DNA of 64,000 nucleotides from Avipropionibacterium sp050157065. Lineage in GTDB: Bacteria > Actinomycetota > Actinomycetes > Propionibacteriales > Propionibacteriaceae. The notes beneath the pieces are model-generated. The model did not search any database. It had not been told where the DNA came from and was given only the letters and a program-made list of their open reading frames with translations. Within the stretch, counting starts at the first letter, position 1. Each line of letters starts with the position of its first letter. A program made the translations under genes and the position numbers. Positions 46,712 to 54,917 of the stretch are shown piece after piece. Location of the stretch: NCBI GenBank assembly GCA_050157065.1, contig CP189573.1; one strand, given 5' to 3'.

Positions 46712-48289
46712 ATGAGCCGACACGGATGGTGGACACGGATGATGAAGAAGCAGACCTCGCGACGATTGTTCCTGGGCATGAGCGGTGCCGGGGCAGCAGC
46801 GGTGATGCTCGGCACCGGAGCCTGGCAGCCACGCGATGCCTGGGCGGCACCACTGTCGGGCTACCCGTTCACCCTCGGCGTCGCCTCCGGGGATCCGCTG
46901 CCGGACGGGATCGTGCTGTGGACGCGGCTCGCCGTGGATCCGCTGGCCCCTGAGGGTGACGGTGGGATGGGGCGGCGCCGGGTCCCGGTGCGGTACCAGG
47001 TGGCCGAGGACGAACGGTTCGCCAAGGTGGTGCGTACGGGAGTGGTGGTGGCCTCGCCGGAGCTCGGCCACTCGGTCCATCCCGAGGTCAGTGGACTGCA
47101 GCCGGACCGGGAGTACTTCTACCGGTTCTCGGCAGCCGGGGAGATGTCACCGGTCGGCCGGACCCGGACGGCGCCGGCCCCGCACACCACGCTCGCGGAG
47201 CTGAAGTTCGCGTACGCCTCGTGCCAGAGCTACGAGGGCGGGCTGTACACCGCGTACCAGCACATGGCCGCCGACGACCTCGACCTGGTCGTCCACCTGG
47301 GCGACTACATCTACGAGCGGTCCTATGTCGCCGAGCCGAAGTTCCACGAGGGTGGCGCGCTGCCGGACCACCTGCTGACCGAGTGCTTCGACCTCGACCG
47401 CTATCGGCTGCAGTACTCGCTGTACAAGCTGGACCAGCACCTGCAGGCCGCACACCAACAGCACCCGTGGGCGTTCACCTTCGACGACCACGAAGTGGTC
47501 AACAACTGGAAGGGCGAGGTCGACACCTCCGAGGCCGACCGGAAGCGGCGGGCCGCCGGGTTCCAGGCGATGTACGAGAACCTGCCGCTGCGGCACACCC
47601 AGCGGCCCGACGGACCCGACATCCAGATCTACCGGAAGCTGCAGTACGGGACGCTGGCCAACTTCACGCTGTTGGACTCGCACCAGCACCGCACCACGAC
47701 CGGGCCCGACATCCGCCTCGATCCGACGATCAGCAACCTGGGCCACACCCAGCGTGACTGGCTGATCGACGAGCTGGCGACCTCGCCGACCCGCTGGCAG
47801 ATCGTCGGCAACCAGCAGCCGATGGCCGAGGTGGACCGTGACCCGGATCCCGACGTCAAGAAGTACTACGGCAGCTGGGACTACTTCGCCTACGAGCGCA
47901 ACGTGCTGTTGCAGGCGGTCCGCGACCGCGGGGTCGAGAACCTGGTCGTGGTGACCGGCGACCGGCACACCAACTACGTGTGCGATCTGCTGACCGACTA
48001 CGACAACCCGGAGGCGGCCGAACTGGTGGGCGCGGAGTTCGTGGGCACCTCCATCAGCAGCAGCGGTGACGGCGCCGACATCGGCCCGGTGGGGGAGAGC
48101 CAGCTGGAGACCAACCCGCACATGAAGTTCTTCAACTACCAGCGGGGCTACTCGCGGGTGACCGTGACCCCCGACACGTTGACCAACGACTTCCGAGTGC
48201 TGCCCTACGTGTCCCGGCCGGGGGCCGACATGCACACCCGGGCGTCTTTCGTCGTCGAGAACGGTGTGCCAGGGGCCGTCGAGGCCTGA
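46712..48289 (+). CDS. PhoD-like alkaline phosphatase/phosphodiesterase with Tat signal
   Basis: 525 residues. The Tat signal (TSRRLFLGMSGAGAAAVMLGTGAWQP) is followed by the PhoD N-terminal domain (YPFTLGVASGDPLPDGIVLWTRL). The metallophosphatase core has FAYASCQSYEGG, VVHLGDYIYE, FTFDDHEVVNNW and VVVTGDRHTNYV, the Fe/Ca-binding motifs of PhoD. It is secreted and releases phosphate from esters. GGAG lies 8 bp before ATG 46712; ATG 46739 (MMKKQTSRR) is an equally reasonable start. Monocistronic, with the repeat-rich spacer upstream. Confidence 0.9.
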   Translation: MSRHGWWTRMMKKQTSRRLFLGMSGAGAAAVMLGTGAWQPRDAWAAPLSGYPFTLGVASGDPLPDGIVLWTRLAVDPLAPEGDGGMGRRRVPVRYQVAEDERFAKVVRTGVVVASPELGHSVHPEVSGLQPDREYFYRFSAAGEMSPVGRTRTAPAPHTTLAELKFAYASCQSYEGGLYTAYQHMAADDLDLVVHLGDYIYERSYVAEPKFHEGGALPDHLLTECFDLDRYRLQYSLYKLDQHLQAAHQQHPWAFTFDDHEVVNNWKGEVDTSEADRKRRAAGFQAMYENLPLRHTQRPDGPDIQIYRKLQYGTLANFTLLDSHQHRTTTGPDIRLDPTISNLGHTQRDWLIDELATSPTRWQIVGNQQPMAEVDRDPDPDVKKYYGSWDYFAYERNVLLQAVRDRGVENLVVVTGDRHTNYVCDLLTDYDNPEAAELVGAEFVGTSISSSGDGADIGPVGESQLETNPHMKFFNYQRGYSRVTVTPDTLTNDFRVLPYVSRPGADMHTRASFVVENGVPGAVEA

Positions 48290-48328
48290 TCGCGCCGCGG
48301 TGTGGGCACCCGTGTGCCCACACCGTGG

Positions 48329-48862
48329 TCAGCCCTCTCGCTGCCGGGCGCGGTAGGCGGCCACCGCCACCCGGTTGCCGCAGCCGAGGTCGCAGTACCG
48401 CTTGGACCGGTTGCGGGAGAGGTCGACCAGTACGCCGTCGCAGTCGGTGGCGGCGCAGTGCTTGAGGCGGGACAGGTCGCCGGCGCGGACGACGTCGATC
48501 ATCGCCATCGCCGCTTCCACCACGAGGCGGACCGCCAGGGGTGAGTCGGACGAGGCGGCGTGCAGGTGCCAGCCCCAGTGGTCGTGGCGGACGAGCTGGG
48601 GGAGCGCCCGCTCCCGCGCCAGCACCCGGTTCACCAGTTCGACCGCACCGGCCTCGTCCACGTCGAAGAACCTCAGCAGCTCCGGTCGGATCGCACGGAC
48701 CCGCTTCAACTCGTTCTCGTCGTGGGTCCGAGACCCCGAGATCTCCTGCTCGCGAACGAATGCGTCCAGGTCGTCGACGGTCTCCAGGGTCCCGGCGACC
48801 CGGGTGTTGACCAGTGCGGCCATGCTCGTCAGTGACGAGTCCGTGTCATGAGTGAATGGCAA
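48329..48862 (-). CDS. CGNR zinc-finger (ABATE-domain) transcriptional regulator
   Basis: 177 residues. The N-terminal ABATE-like region (LVNTRVAGTLETVDDLDAFV...) precedes the C-terminal CGNR finger CAATDCDGVLVDLSRNRSKRYCDLGCGNRVAVAAYRAR, with four Cys and the defining CGNR. These proteins are thought to be ligand-responsive DNA-binding regulators. The start is TTG 48862 with AGGAG 6 bp upstream, an unusual initiation codon. It is divergent from the EamA transporter, whose promoter overlaps its own, and inverted repeats link its first codons with the EamA leader. Confidence 0.85.
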   Translation of the reverse strand: MPFTHDTDSSLTSMAALVNTRVAGTLETVDDLDAFVREQEISGSRTHDENELKRVRAIRPELLRFFDVDEAGAVELVNRVLARERALPQLVRHDHWGWHLHAASSDSPLAVRLVVEAAMAMIDVVRAGDLSRLKHCAATDCDGVLVDLSRNRSKRYCDLGCGNRVAVAAYRARQREG

Positions 48863-48863
48863 C

Positions 48864-48937
48864 TTGACTCCTGTCGTTCCCGAACCTTAGTGTAACCGGT
48901 GTTCGTCATGATCACTCATGACGCTTCGAGGTTCGGG
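48864..48937. promoter_or_regulatory. Overlapping divergent promoters and nested inverted repeats between the CGNR and EamA genes
   Basis: Rightward: TTGACT (48864-48869), 18 bp, TAGTGT (48888-48893). Leftward: TACACT (48894-48889) uses almost the same bases. Symmetric sites: GTCATGA-TCAC-TCATGAC (48905-48922); CCCGAACCT (48879-48887) with AGGTTCGGG (48929-48937); and GTCATGAGTGA (48845-48855, inside the regulator's first codons) with TCACTCATGAC (48912-48922). These are likely binding sites of the CGNR protein. Confidence 0.6.
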
Positions 48938-48963
48938 CGTGTGATGGTGGGAGAGGGGTACGG

Positions 48964-50064
48964 ATGCTTCGGGGGCAGTCGGCGGGCGGGATCGGTATCG
49001 GCATCGCGTTGGCCTCGGCCGGCAGCTTCGCCGTTTCCGGATCGTTCGCCAAGGGACTCCTCGACGCCGGGTGGTCACCCGGTGCCGCGGTCACCATGCG
49101 GATCGTCGGTGCGGCTCTTGTGCTCCTCGTCCCGGCACTGCTGTTGCTCCGTGGCGGAATGCCGACGATCCGACGGGCCGCCTGGCCGGTGATCGGCTTC
49201 GGGGCGTTCGGGGTCGCCGGCTCCCAGTTGTGCTACTTCATGGCGCTCTCCTACCTTCCGGTGTCGGTGGCACTCCTCCTCGAGTACAGCGCACCGGTGC
49301 TGCTGGTGGGGTGGTTGTGGGCCAGGACACGCCGATTCCCGGGTGGTTGGGTGCTTGCCGGTGCCGCGGTCGCCGTCGTCGGCCTGATCTTCGTGCTCGA
49401 CCCGACGGGCGCGCAACTGCACCCGGCAGGGATCGCCTGGGGGCTGGGTGCCGCGGTCTGCAATGCCGCCTACTTCGTGGTCGCCGCCCGCGTGGTCGAC
49501 GGGGTCGGACCGGTCGTCATCGCCGCGGCGGGTGTCGGCGTGGCGGGGGTCATGATGGCCGTCGTGGCAGCCATCGGCATCCTGCCGATGGCGGCCACCT
49601 TCGGGGTCGTCCAACTCGGCGGACGGGAGGTGCCGTGGTGGGTGGCCGGGCTCGCGTTGATCATGGTTTCGACCGTTTCCGCTTACCTGCTGGGCATCGT
49701 GGCGGTACGGCGGCTCGGTACGCAGGTCGCCTCGTTCGTCGCACTCAGCGAGGTGGCCCTGGCGGTCGTCGCGGCCTGGGCACTGCGCGGTGAGGTGCCG
49801 ACCGCTGTCCAGGTGGTCGGCGGTGCGGTGCTGCTGGCCGGGGTGATTGCCGTGCGGGTCGGGTCCACCGCGGTCGACGCCAAGGCCGTGCGGCACCTCG
49901 AAGCCCTGTCGCCGGGGTCCCTGTCGGTCGAGCCCCTTGCGCTGCTGGAGTCCCCGTCCCCGGGTCAGTCAGCAGACGACGGGTCGCCGACCGACGGTGG
50001 GTCGGACGGACCCCTGCCGGGCACCAGCAAGGGCGCGGCCCCCGTTCCCGTGGCGGGCTCGTGA
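48964..50064 (+). CDS. EamA/RhtA-family metabolite exporter
   Basis: 366 residues. Ten transmembrane helices in two EamA repeats (about residues 8-135 and 155-285); PVSVALLLEYSAPVLLVGWLW and TQVASFVALSEVALAVVAAWALRGEV are the typical ends of each half. The family exports amino acids or drugs by proton exchange. GAGAGGGG lies 6 bp before ATG 48964. The C-terminal 70 residues are a polar Ser/Pro/Gly-rich tail whose last 100 bp overlap the convergent ctaA. Probably controlled by the divergent CGNR regulator. Confidence 0.9.
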   Translation: MLRGQSAGGIGIGIALASAGSFAVSGSFAKGLLDAGWSPGAAVTMRIVGAALVLLVPALLLLRGGMPTIRRAAWPVIGFGAFGVAGSQLCYFMALSYLPVSVALLLEYSAPVLLVGWLWARTRRFPGGWVLAGAAVAVVGLIFVLDPTGAQLHPAGIAWGLGAAVCNAAYFVVAARVVDGVGPVVIAAAGVGVAGVMMAVVAAIGILPMAATFGVVQLGGREVPWWVAGLALIMVSTVSAYLLGIVAVRRLGTQVASFVALSEVALAVVAAWALRGEVPTAVQVVGGAVLLAGVIAVRVGSTAVDAKAVRHLEALSPGSLSVEPLALLESPSPGQSADDGSPTDGGSDGPLPGTSKGAAPVPVAGS

Positions 50065-51005
50065 GGGTCCGCCGAGGCTGACGGGTAGGTCTCGACGACC
50101 ACCCAGGTGACGGCCGCGACGGCCAACGCCGACCCCACCAGGTGGGCGGCGACCAATGGCTCGGGCAGCCCCGTGAAGTACTGCACGTAGCCGATCACGC
50201 CCTGTGCGACCTCGACGGCGAGCAGAGTCACGACAGCCCGGTTCCGCAACACCAGCAGGGCGACCAGGGTGAGGCCCACCACGACCTGGACCGAGGTGGC
50301 GTGGATGCGCGAGACGATGTAGGGGTCGAAGCCGGTACGGAAGGACGATTCGTCACCGGAGTGCGGGCCACTGCCCGTGACGATCGTGCCGAGCCACACC
50401 ACGACCCACATCACCGCGAACAACAGCCAGGCCAGCCGGCGGCCCCACCGCCCGGTGCCGTTGCGCGGTCGATGGACGGCCAGGCGTACGTACACCGTCG
50501 ACAGGCCGACCAGCGCCATCGACAGCATCAGGTGGGGTGCCACCACGTACGGGTTGAGTCCGGTCAGCACGGTGATGCCCCCGATGACGGCCTGCAGCGG
50601 AATGCCGAAGCCCATGATCAACGACAGCAGACGCAGGTCCCGGCGGGGCAGGCCGTCGCGACGGACGCGGAACGCGGCCAGTGCGGTGCCGACCGCGACG
50701 AACGCGAGCACGAAGGTCATCAGCCGGTTGCCGAACTCGATCGCGCCGTGGATGCCGAGCTCGGGATGGGGGACCAGCGACTCCGGGGTGCACCGCGGCC
50801 ACGTCGGACAACCCAGCCCGGACCCGGTCAGTCGGACGACGCCGCCGGTGAAGATGATCAGGACGTTCGCCACCAGGGAGGCGATGCCCCAGTACAGTGC
50901 GGCGCGGGGTGCACTGATCGGCAGGGAGTCGAGCAGCTTCCGCCACACGCGTACGGCGAGGTTGGGCCGCGCCGATCCCGGTGCCGGATCGGTTCGGGTT
51001 GTCAT
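49965..51005 (-). CDS. ctaA: Heme A synthase (COX15/CtaA)
   Basis: 346 residues, eight transmembrane helices in two four-helix halves. Paired heme/substrate histidines lie in HGAIEFGNRL, VAPHLMLSMAL, RIHATSVQVVVGL and AAHLVGSALA. The extracytoplasmic Cys pair GCPTWPRC is that of the Bacillus-type enzymes. It oxidises the heme O made by CtaB. ATG 51005 overlaps the upstream permease stop (ATGA); ATG 51014 is an alternative. The polar C-terminal extension of about 40 residues is encoded antisense to the end of the EamA gene. Confidence 0.94.
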   Translation of the reverse strand: MTTRTDPAPGSARPNLAVRVWRKLLDSLPISAPRAALYWGIASLVANVLIIFTGGVVRLTGSGLGCPTWPRCTPESLVPHPELGIHGAIEFGNRLMTFVLAFVAVGTALAAFRVRRDGLPRRDLRLLSLIMGFGIPLQAVIGGITVLTGLNPYVVAPHLMLSMALVGLSTVYVRLAVHRPRNGTGRWGRRLAWLLFAVMWVVVWLGTIVTGSGPHSGDESSFRTGFDPYIVSRIHATSVQVVVGLTLVALLVLRNRAVVTLLAVEVAQGVIGYVQYFTGLPEPLVAAHLVGSALAVAAVTWVVVETYPSASADPHEPATGTGAAPLLVPGRGPSDPPSVGDPSSAD

Positions 51006-51781
51006 GACATCCATCGAAACACCTTGCTCGCAACGAGTGTGGTGAGGGCGGCCCACGCGGCCACCACGGCGACCGGCCAGAACGCGGCGGGTCCGTCGGC
51101 GGCTCCGGTGGAGAACGATCGCCACGCCTCGCCGAGGGCACCGGTGGGCAGCAGTCCGGCGATCACCGCCAGTGGGCCGGGGTAGGTGGCGAGCGGGGCG
51201 ACCAGTCCGCCGCCGACGGCCAGCGTGAGGTAGACCACGTTGGCCAGGGCCAGGGTGACCTCGGCGCGCAGCCGCCCGGCCATGATCAACGCGCACGCCA
51301 CGAAACTGATCATGGCGCCGAGGGTGGTCAGCGGCAGCACCACCAGGTCCACCGCGGTGGGGCTCGGTCGCCAGCCCAGCAGCACCGAGACGGTGATCAA
51401 CAGCAACACCTGGATGGCGCAGATGATCACCACGCCGAGGGTCTTGCCCAGGATCAGTCCGGCGCGGGTGAGCGGGGTGGCGGCCAGGCGCTCCAGGACC
51501 CCGTACCGCCGCTCGAAGCCGGTCGCGATCGCCGTACCGGTGAAGCAACTGCTCCACAGTGCCAGAGCCATCACCGACGGGGCGAGCTGTTCGATCGGGA
51601 GCAGGTCACGTGCGAAGAAGTGGCCGATCACCAGCAGTCCGACCGGGATCAGCACGGTCAGCAGCAGCTGCTCCCCGTTGCGGAGTTGCAGTGCAGCGTC
51701 GGTGAGCCCGTGACGCCAGACGTTGCCGCCGCGGCTGCGTGGTGTCGGGGCGGGGGACAGGTCGAGGGCATCAACGCTCAT
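51002..51781 (-). CDS. ABC-2 type transporter permease
   Basis: 259 residues, six transmembrane helices. FERRYGVLERLAATPLTRAGLILGKTLGVV is the conserved cytoplasmic segment of ABC-2 permeases (DrrB-like). It pairs with the ATPase immediately upstream (ATGA overlap) to form an exporter. The same ATPase-permease-ctaA order is found beside the suf operon in other actinobacteria, which suggests a role in cytochrome oxidase or heme biogenesis, though the substrate is unknown. Confidence 0.92.
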   Translation of the reverse strand: MSVDALDLSPAPTPRSRGGNVWRHGLTDAALQLRNGEQLLLTVLIPVGLLVIGHFFARDLLPIEQLAPSVMALALWSSCFTGTAIATGFERRYGVLERLAATPLTRAGLILGKTLGVVIICAIQVLLLITVSVLLGWRPSPTAVDLVVLPLTTLGAMISFVACALIMAGRLRAEVTLALANVVYLTLAVGGGLVAPLATYPGPLAVIAGLLPTGALGEAWRSFSTGAADGPAAFWPVAVVAAWAALTTLVASKVFRWMS

Positions 51782-52500
51782 CGGAGCGGCCCCGTCGACG
51801 CGAGGAACACGTCCTCCAGCGACTGCCCGCCGGTGGTCAACTCGCCAACCGTGCCGCGGGTCCGGACCGTCCCGCGATCGAGGATCACGACCTGGTCGGC
51901 GAGCTGGGTCGCCTCATCCATCGCGTGCGTGGTCAGCAGCACGGCCACCCCGGCATCGCGCAACGAGGCGACCAGGTCCCAGGTGGTCCGCCGCGCCCGC
52001 GGGTCCATCCCGGCGGTCGGTTCGTCCAGGAACACCAGGTCGGGGCGGCCGATGATCGCGCCGGCCAGGTTGACCGCCTGCTGTTGGCCACCCGACAGCC
52101 GGCGGTACGGCGTCGTCCGGCAGTCGGTCAGGTTGAGCAGCTCGACCAGCGGCTCGGTGGGCAGCGGGTTCGCGTACATCCCGGCCAGGTAGGTCAGCAG
52201 TTCGCCGGCCTTGATGCCCGACCAGGCGCCGGTCGACTGCGGCATCAGCCCGACCCTTCCCTCGGCGGCGGCCCGGGCCGGCGTCGTACCGCAGACCGAG
52301 ACCGTGCCCGAGGTCGGCGGGACGAGGCCGGTGCAGCAGCGGACCAGCGTGGTCTTGCCGGCCCCGTTCGGACCGAGCAGCACGGTGATGGCGCCGGCGG
52401 TCACGGTCAGGTCGACCCCGGCGAGGATCTCGCGCTCGGCGAGGCGTACCGTCAGATCGGTCACCTGCAACCCCGGAATCCGGGTCCTCGCCACGTCCAC
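51778..52500 (-). CDS. ABC transporter ATP-binding protein
   Basis: 240 residues. Walker A GPNGAGKTT (residues 43-51), the Q-loop in VGLMPQSTGAW, signature LSGGQQQAV, Walker B LVFLDEPTAGMD and the switch TTHAMDEA are all intact. GTG 52500 lies 6 nt after TACACT (leaderless); GTG 52494 is close by. Longer frames up to 53451 would read through sufR. It is first gene of the ATPase-permease-ctaA unit, divergent from the suf operon. Confidence 0.93.
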   Translation of the reverse strand: MDVARTRIPGLQVTDLTVRLAEREILAGVDLTVTAGAITVLLGPNGAGKTTLVRCCTGLVPPTSGTVSVCGTTPARAAAEGRVGLMPQSTGAWSGIKAGELLTYLAGMYANPLPTEPLVELLNLTDCRTTPYRRLSGGQQQAVNLAGAIIGRPDLVFLDEPTAGMDPRARRTTWDLVASLRDAGVAVLLTTHAMDEATQLADQVVILDRGTVRTRGTVGELTTGGQSLEDVFLASTGPLR

Positions 52501-52506
52501 CCCGGG

Positions 52507-52512
52507 AGTGTA
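52507..52512 (-). promoter_or_regulatory. -10 box of the ABC exporter-ctaA unit
   Basis: TACACT on the minus strand (52512-52507), 6 nt before GTG 52500, gives a leaderless geometry. Confidence 0.5.
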
Positions 52513-52570
52513 TGTCAGGTCGTCCGGGGCATCGGGGCCGCCGTCGGACCGCTTGCCGGGCGGAGGGCGG

Positions 52571-52589
52571 TAAGGCGAGCCTTGCCTTG
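52571..52589. promoter_or_regulatory. Candidate DtxR/IdeR iron box upstream of sufR
   Basis: TAAGGCGAGCCTTGCCTTG (52571-52589) agrees with the DtxR/IdeR consensus TTAGGTTAGCCTAACCTAA at 12 of 19 positions, including the AGG, AGCCT and CCT blocks. It lies 23-41 bp upstream of the sufR start. It would put Fe-S assembly under iron control in addition to SufR, but the match is moderate. Confidence 0.4.
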
Positions 52590-52611
52590 CTTGTCCGGCG
52601 GGAATGAATAA

Positions 52612-53412
52612 GTGAACATGGGCGTTGTGAAAAGCGTGAAGAGTGATGTGTCGGTCGCCGACGCCTCGACGCGCCGTCGAGTGCAGGAGACCATCATGCA
52701 ACTCGGCCCCTCGACCGCCGCCGAGCTGGCCGAGCGTCTCCGCCTGACCGCAGCCGCCATCCGGCGCCACCTGACCGGTCTCACCGAGGACGGCCTGATC
52801 GAGGCCCGGGAACAGCGCGTGTACGGCGCCCGCGGCCGGGGCCGCCCCGCCAAGGTGTACGCGTTGACCGATCTGGGCCGTGACTCGTTCAGCCAGGACT
52901 ACGACAACCTGGCCGTACAGGCGCTCCAGTTCGTCGCCGATCGAGAAGGCGACGCGGCCGTACGGGCCTTCGCCGCCGGCCGGGTGGCCGCGGTGGAGGA
53001 GCGCTACACCGAGCGCCTCGCCGCCGAACCCGACGCCGACCCGGTCGAAGCCCTGGCTGCAGCACTGACCGACGGCGGCTACGTCGCCTCCACCCGCCCC
53101 GCAGCCGTCGGCACCCAGCTGTGCCAGCACCACTGCCCGGTGTCGCGGGTCGCCGAGCAGTTCCCGGAGCTGTGCGAGGTGGAGACCGAGACCTTCGCCC
53201 GACTGCTCGGGGTCCACGTCCAGCGATTGGCGACGATCGCCCACGGTGACGGGGTGTGCACCACCCACGTCCCCCACATCGAGCAGCCCGAGGTGGCCGC
53301 CTCCCGCAACCCGAGCACCAGCACCGACAGCACGAGTACGCAGAGCACGAGTACGCAGAGCACGAGTACGCAGAGCACGCACGCAAGCAACCACGAGGAA
53401 GGTCGAGCATGA
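52612..53412 (+). CDS. sufR: SufR-type Fe-S sensing repressor of the suf operon
   Basis: 266 residues. N-terminal winged helix (STAAELAERLRLTAAAIRRHLTGLTEDGLIEAREQ, about residues 33-67). The C-terminal part has CQHHCPVSRVAEQFPELC, i.e. C-x3-C-x12-C, and a later Cys (GVCTTH): the cluster-binding ligands of SufR proteins. It represses suf genes when Fe-S clusters are sufficient. It starts at GTG 52612 or ATG 52618. The extreme C-terminus is a Ser/Thr/Gln repeat encoded by 15-bp tandem copies. It overlaps sufB by ATGA. Confidence 0.93.
   Translation: MNMGVVKSVKSDVSVADASTRRRVQETIMQLGPSTAAELAERLRLTAAAIRRHLTGLTEDGLIEAREQRVYGARGRGRPAKVYALTDLGRDSFSQDYDNLAVQALQFVADREGDAAVRAFAAGRVAAVEERYTERLAAEPDADPVEALAAALTDGGYVASTRPAAVGTQLCQHHCPVSRVAEQFPELCEVETETFARLLGVHVQRLATIAHGDGVCTTHVPHIEQPEVAASRNPSTSTDSTSTQSTSTQSTSTQSTHASNHEEGRA
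53329..53373 (+). repeat. Three identical 15-bp tandem copies in the 3' end of sufR
   Basis: AGCACGAGTACGCAG at 53329-53343, 53344-53358 and 53359-53373, with a partial fourth, encodes a Ser-Thr-Ser-Thr-Gln iteration just before the stop. The unit length preserves the frame. Confidence 0.93.
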
Positions 53413-54860
53413 CGAGCGCACCACAGACCAGGACCGACCAGACGCCCGCAACTCCGACCCAGGAAGAACATCTGGACGCCCTCGGCCGTTACCAGTGGGG
53501 CTGGTCCGACTCCGACGACGCCGGGGCGGTGGCCGAGCGTGGCCTGAACGAGCACGTCGTCCGCAACATCTCCGGCCTGAAGAACGAGCCCGAGTGGATG
53601 CTCGAGCGTCGCCTCAAGGGCCTCAAGTTGTTCGGCCGCAAGCCGATGCCCACCTGGGGTGCCGAGCTGGACGGGATCGACTTCGACAACATCAAGTACT
53701 TCGTCCGGTCGACCGAGAAGCAGGCCCAGACCTGGGAGGACCTGCCCGCCGACATCAAGAACACCTACGACAAGCTGGGCATCCCCGAGGCCGAGAAGGC
53801 CCGACTCGTCGCCGGTGTTGCGGCGCAGTACGAGTCCGAGGTGGTCTACCACAAGATCAACGAGGAGCTCGAGAAGCAGGGTGTGCTGTTCCTCGACACC
53901 GACACCGCGCTGCGGGAGCACCCGGAGATCTTCGAGGAGTACTTCGGCACCGTGATCCCCACCGGGGACAACAAGTTCGCCGCGCTGAACACCGCGGTGT
54001 GGTCGGGTGGCTCGTTCATCTACGTGCCGAAGGGTGTGCACGTGGAGATCCCGCTGCAGGCGTACTTCCGGATCAACACCGAGAACATGGGCCAGTTCGA
54101 GCGGACGCTGATCATCGTCGACGAGGGCGCCTACGTGCACTACGTCGAGGGTTGCACCGCGCCGATCTACAAGTCGGACTCGCTGCACTCGGCGGTTGTC
54201 GAGATCGTGGTCAAGAAGGGTGGCCGCTGCCGCTACACGACCATCCAGAACTGGTCGAACAACGTGTACAACCTGGTCACCAAGCGCGCCACCTGTGAGG
54301 AGGGCGCCACCATGGAGTGGGTCGACGGCAACATCGGCTCCAAGGTGACCATGAAGTACCCGGCCGTGTACCTGATGGGTGAGCACGCCAAGGGTGAGAC
54401 GCTGTCGGTCGCCTTCTCCGGGGAAGGGCAGCACCAGGACGCCGGCGCCAAGATGGTGCACTGCGCCCCGCACACCTCCAGCTCGATCATCTCCAAGTCG
54501 GTGGCACGCGGTGGTGGCCGCACCTCGTACCGCGGTCTCGTGCAGGTGGACGCCGGCGCCCACGACTCCGCCTCGGTGGTGAAGTGTGATGCGCTGCTGG
54601 TCGACCAGATCTCCCGCTCCGACACCTACCCCTACGTCGACGTCCGCGAGGACGACGTGTCGATGGCCCATGAGGCCACGGTGTCGAAGGTGTCGGACGA
54701 CCAGCTGTTCTACCTCATGTCACGTGGCATGGAGGAGGACGAGGCGATGGCGATGATCGTGCGCGGGTTCGTCGAGCCGATCGCGAAGGAGTTGCCGATG
54801 GAGTACGCGTTGGAGCTCAACCGGCTGATCGAACTGCAGATGGAAGGCGCGGTCGGCTGA
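53409..54860 (+). CDS. sufB: Fe-S cluster assembly scaffold SufB
   Basis: 483 residues. Beta-helix scaffold with the SufBD core: the LGIPEAEKARLVAGVAAQYESEVVYH segment, FGTVIPTGDNKFAALNTAVWSGGSFIYVPKGVHVEIPLQAYFRIN, and the C-terminal cluster region PHTSSSIISKSVARGGGRTSYRGLVQV...CDALLVDQISRSDTYPYVDV, with the conserved Cys-Asp. No intein is present, unlike in several mycobacteria. ATG 53409 overlaps sufR. It works with SufC and SufD. Confidence 0.97.
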   Translation: MTSAPQTRTDQTPATPTQEEHLDALGRYQWGWSDSDDAGAVAERGLNEHVVRNISGLKNEPEWMLERRLKGLKLFGRKPMPTWGAELDGIDFDNIKYFVRSTEKQAQTWEDLPADIKNTYDKLGIPEAEKARLVAGVAAQYESEVVYHKINEELEKQGVLFLDTDTALREHPEIFEEYFGTVIPTGDNKFAALNTAVWSGGSFIYVPKGVHVEIPLQAYFRINTENMGQFERTLIIVDEGAYVHYVEGCTAPIYKSDSLHSAVVEIVVKKGGRCRYTTIQNWSNNVYNLVTKRATCEEGATMEWVDGNIGSKVTMKYPAVYLMGEHAKGETLSVAFSGEGQHQDAGAKMVHCAPHTSSSIISKSVARGGGRTSYRGLVQVDAGAHDSASVVKCDALLVDQISRSDTYPYVDVREDDVSMAHEATVSKVSDDQLFYLMSRGMEEDEAMAMIVRGFVEPIAKELPMEYALELNRLIELQMEGAVG

Positions 54861-54917
54861 CGGTCGACCCCCGGGCACCGCTGGACCAGAACACCGAACA
54901 CTCGTACGAAGGATGAG

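Noticed and set aside
46322..46853. Minus-strand frames with RGPATPRG-like repeated peptide
   Set aside because: They only translate the 31-bp minisatellite in different frames; the period is not a multiple of three and there is no ribosome site.
53409..54860. Intein in SufB
   Set aside because: Inteins are common in mycobacterial SufB, but the 483-residue product is continuous and of normal length.
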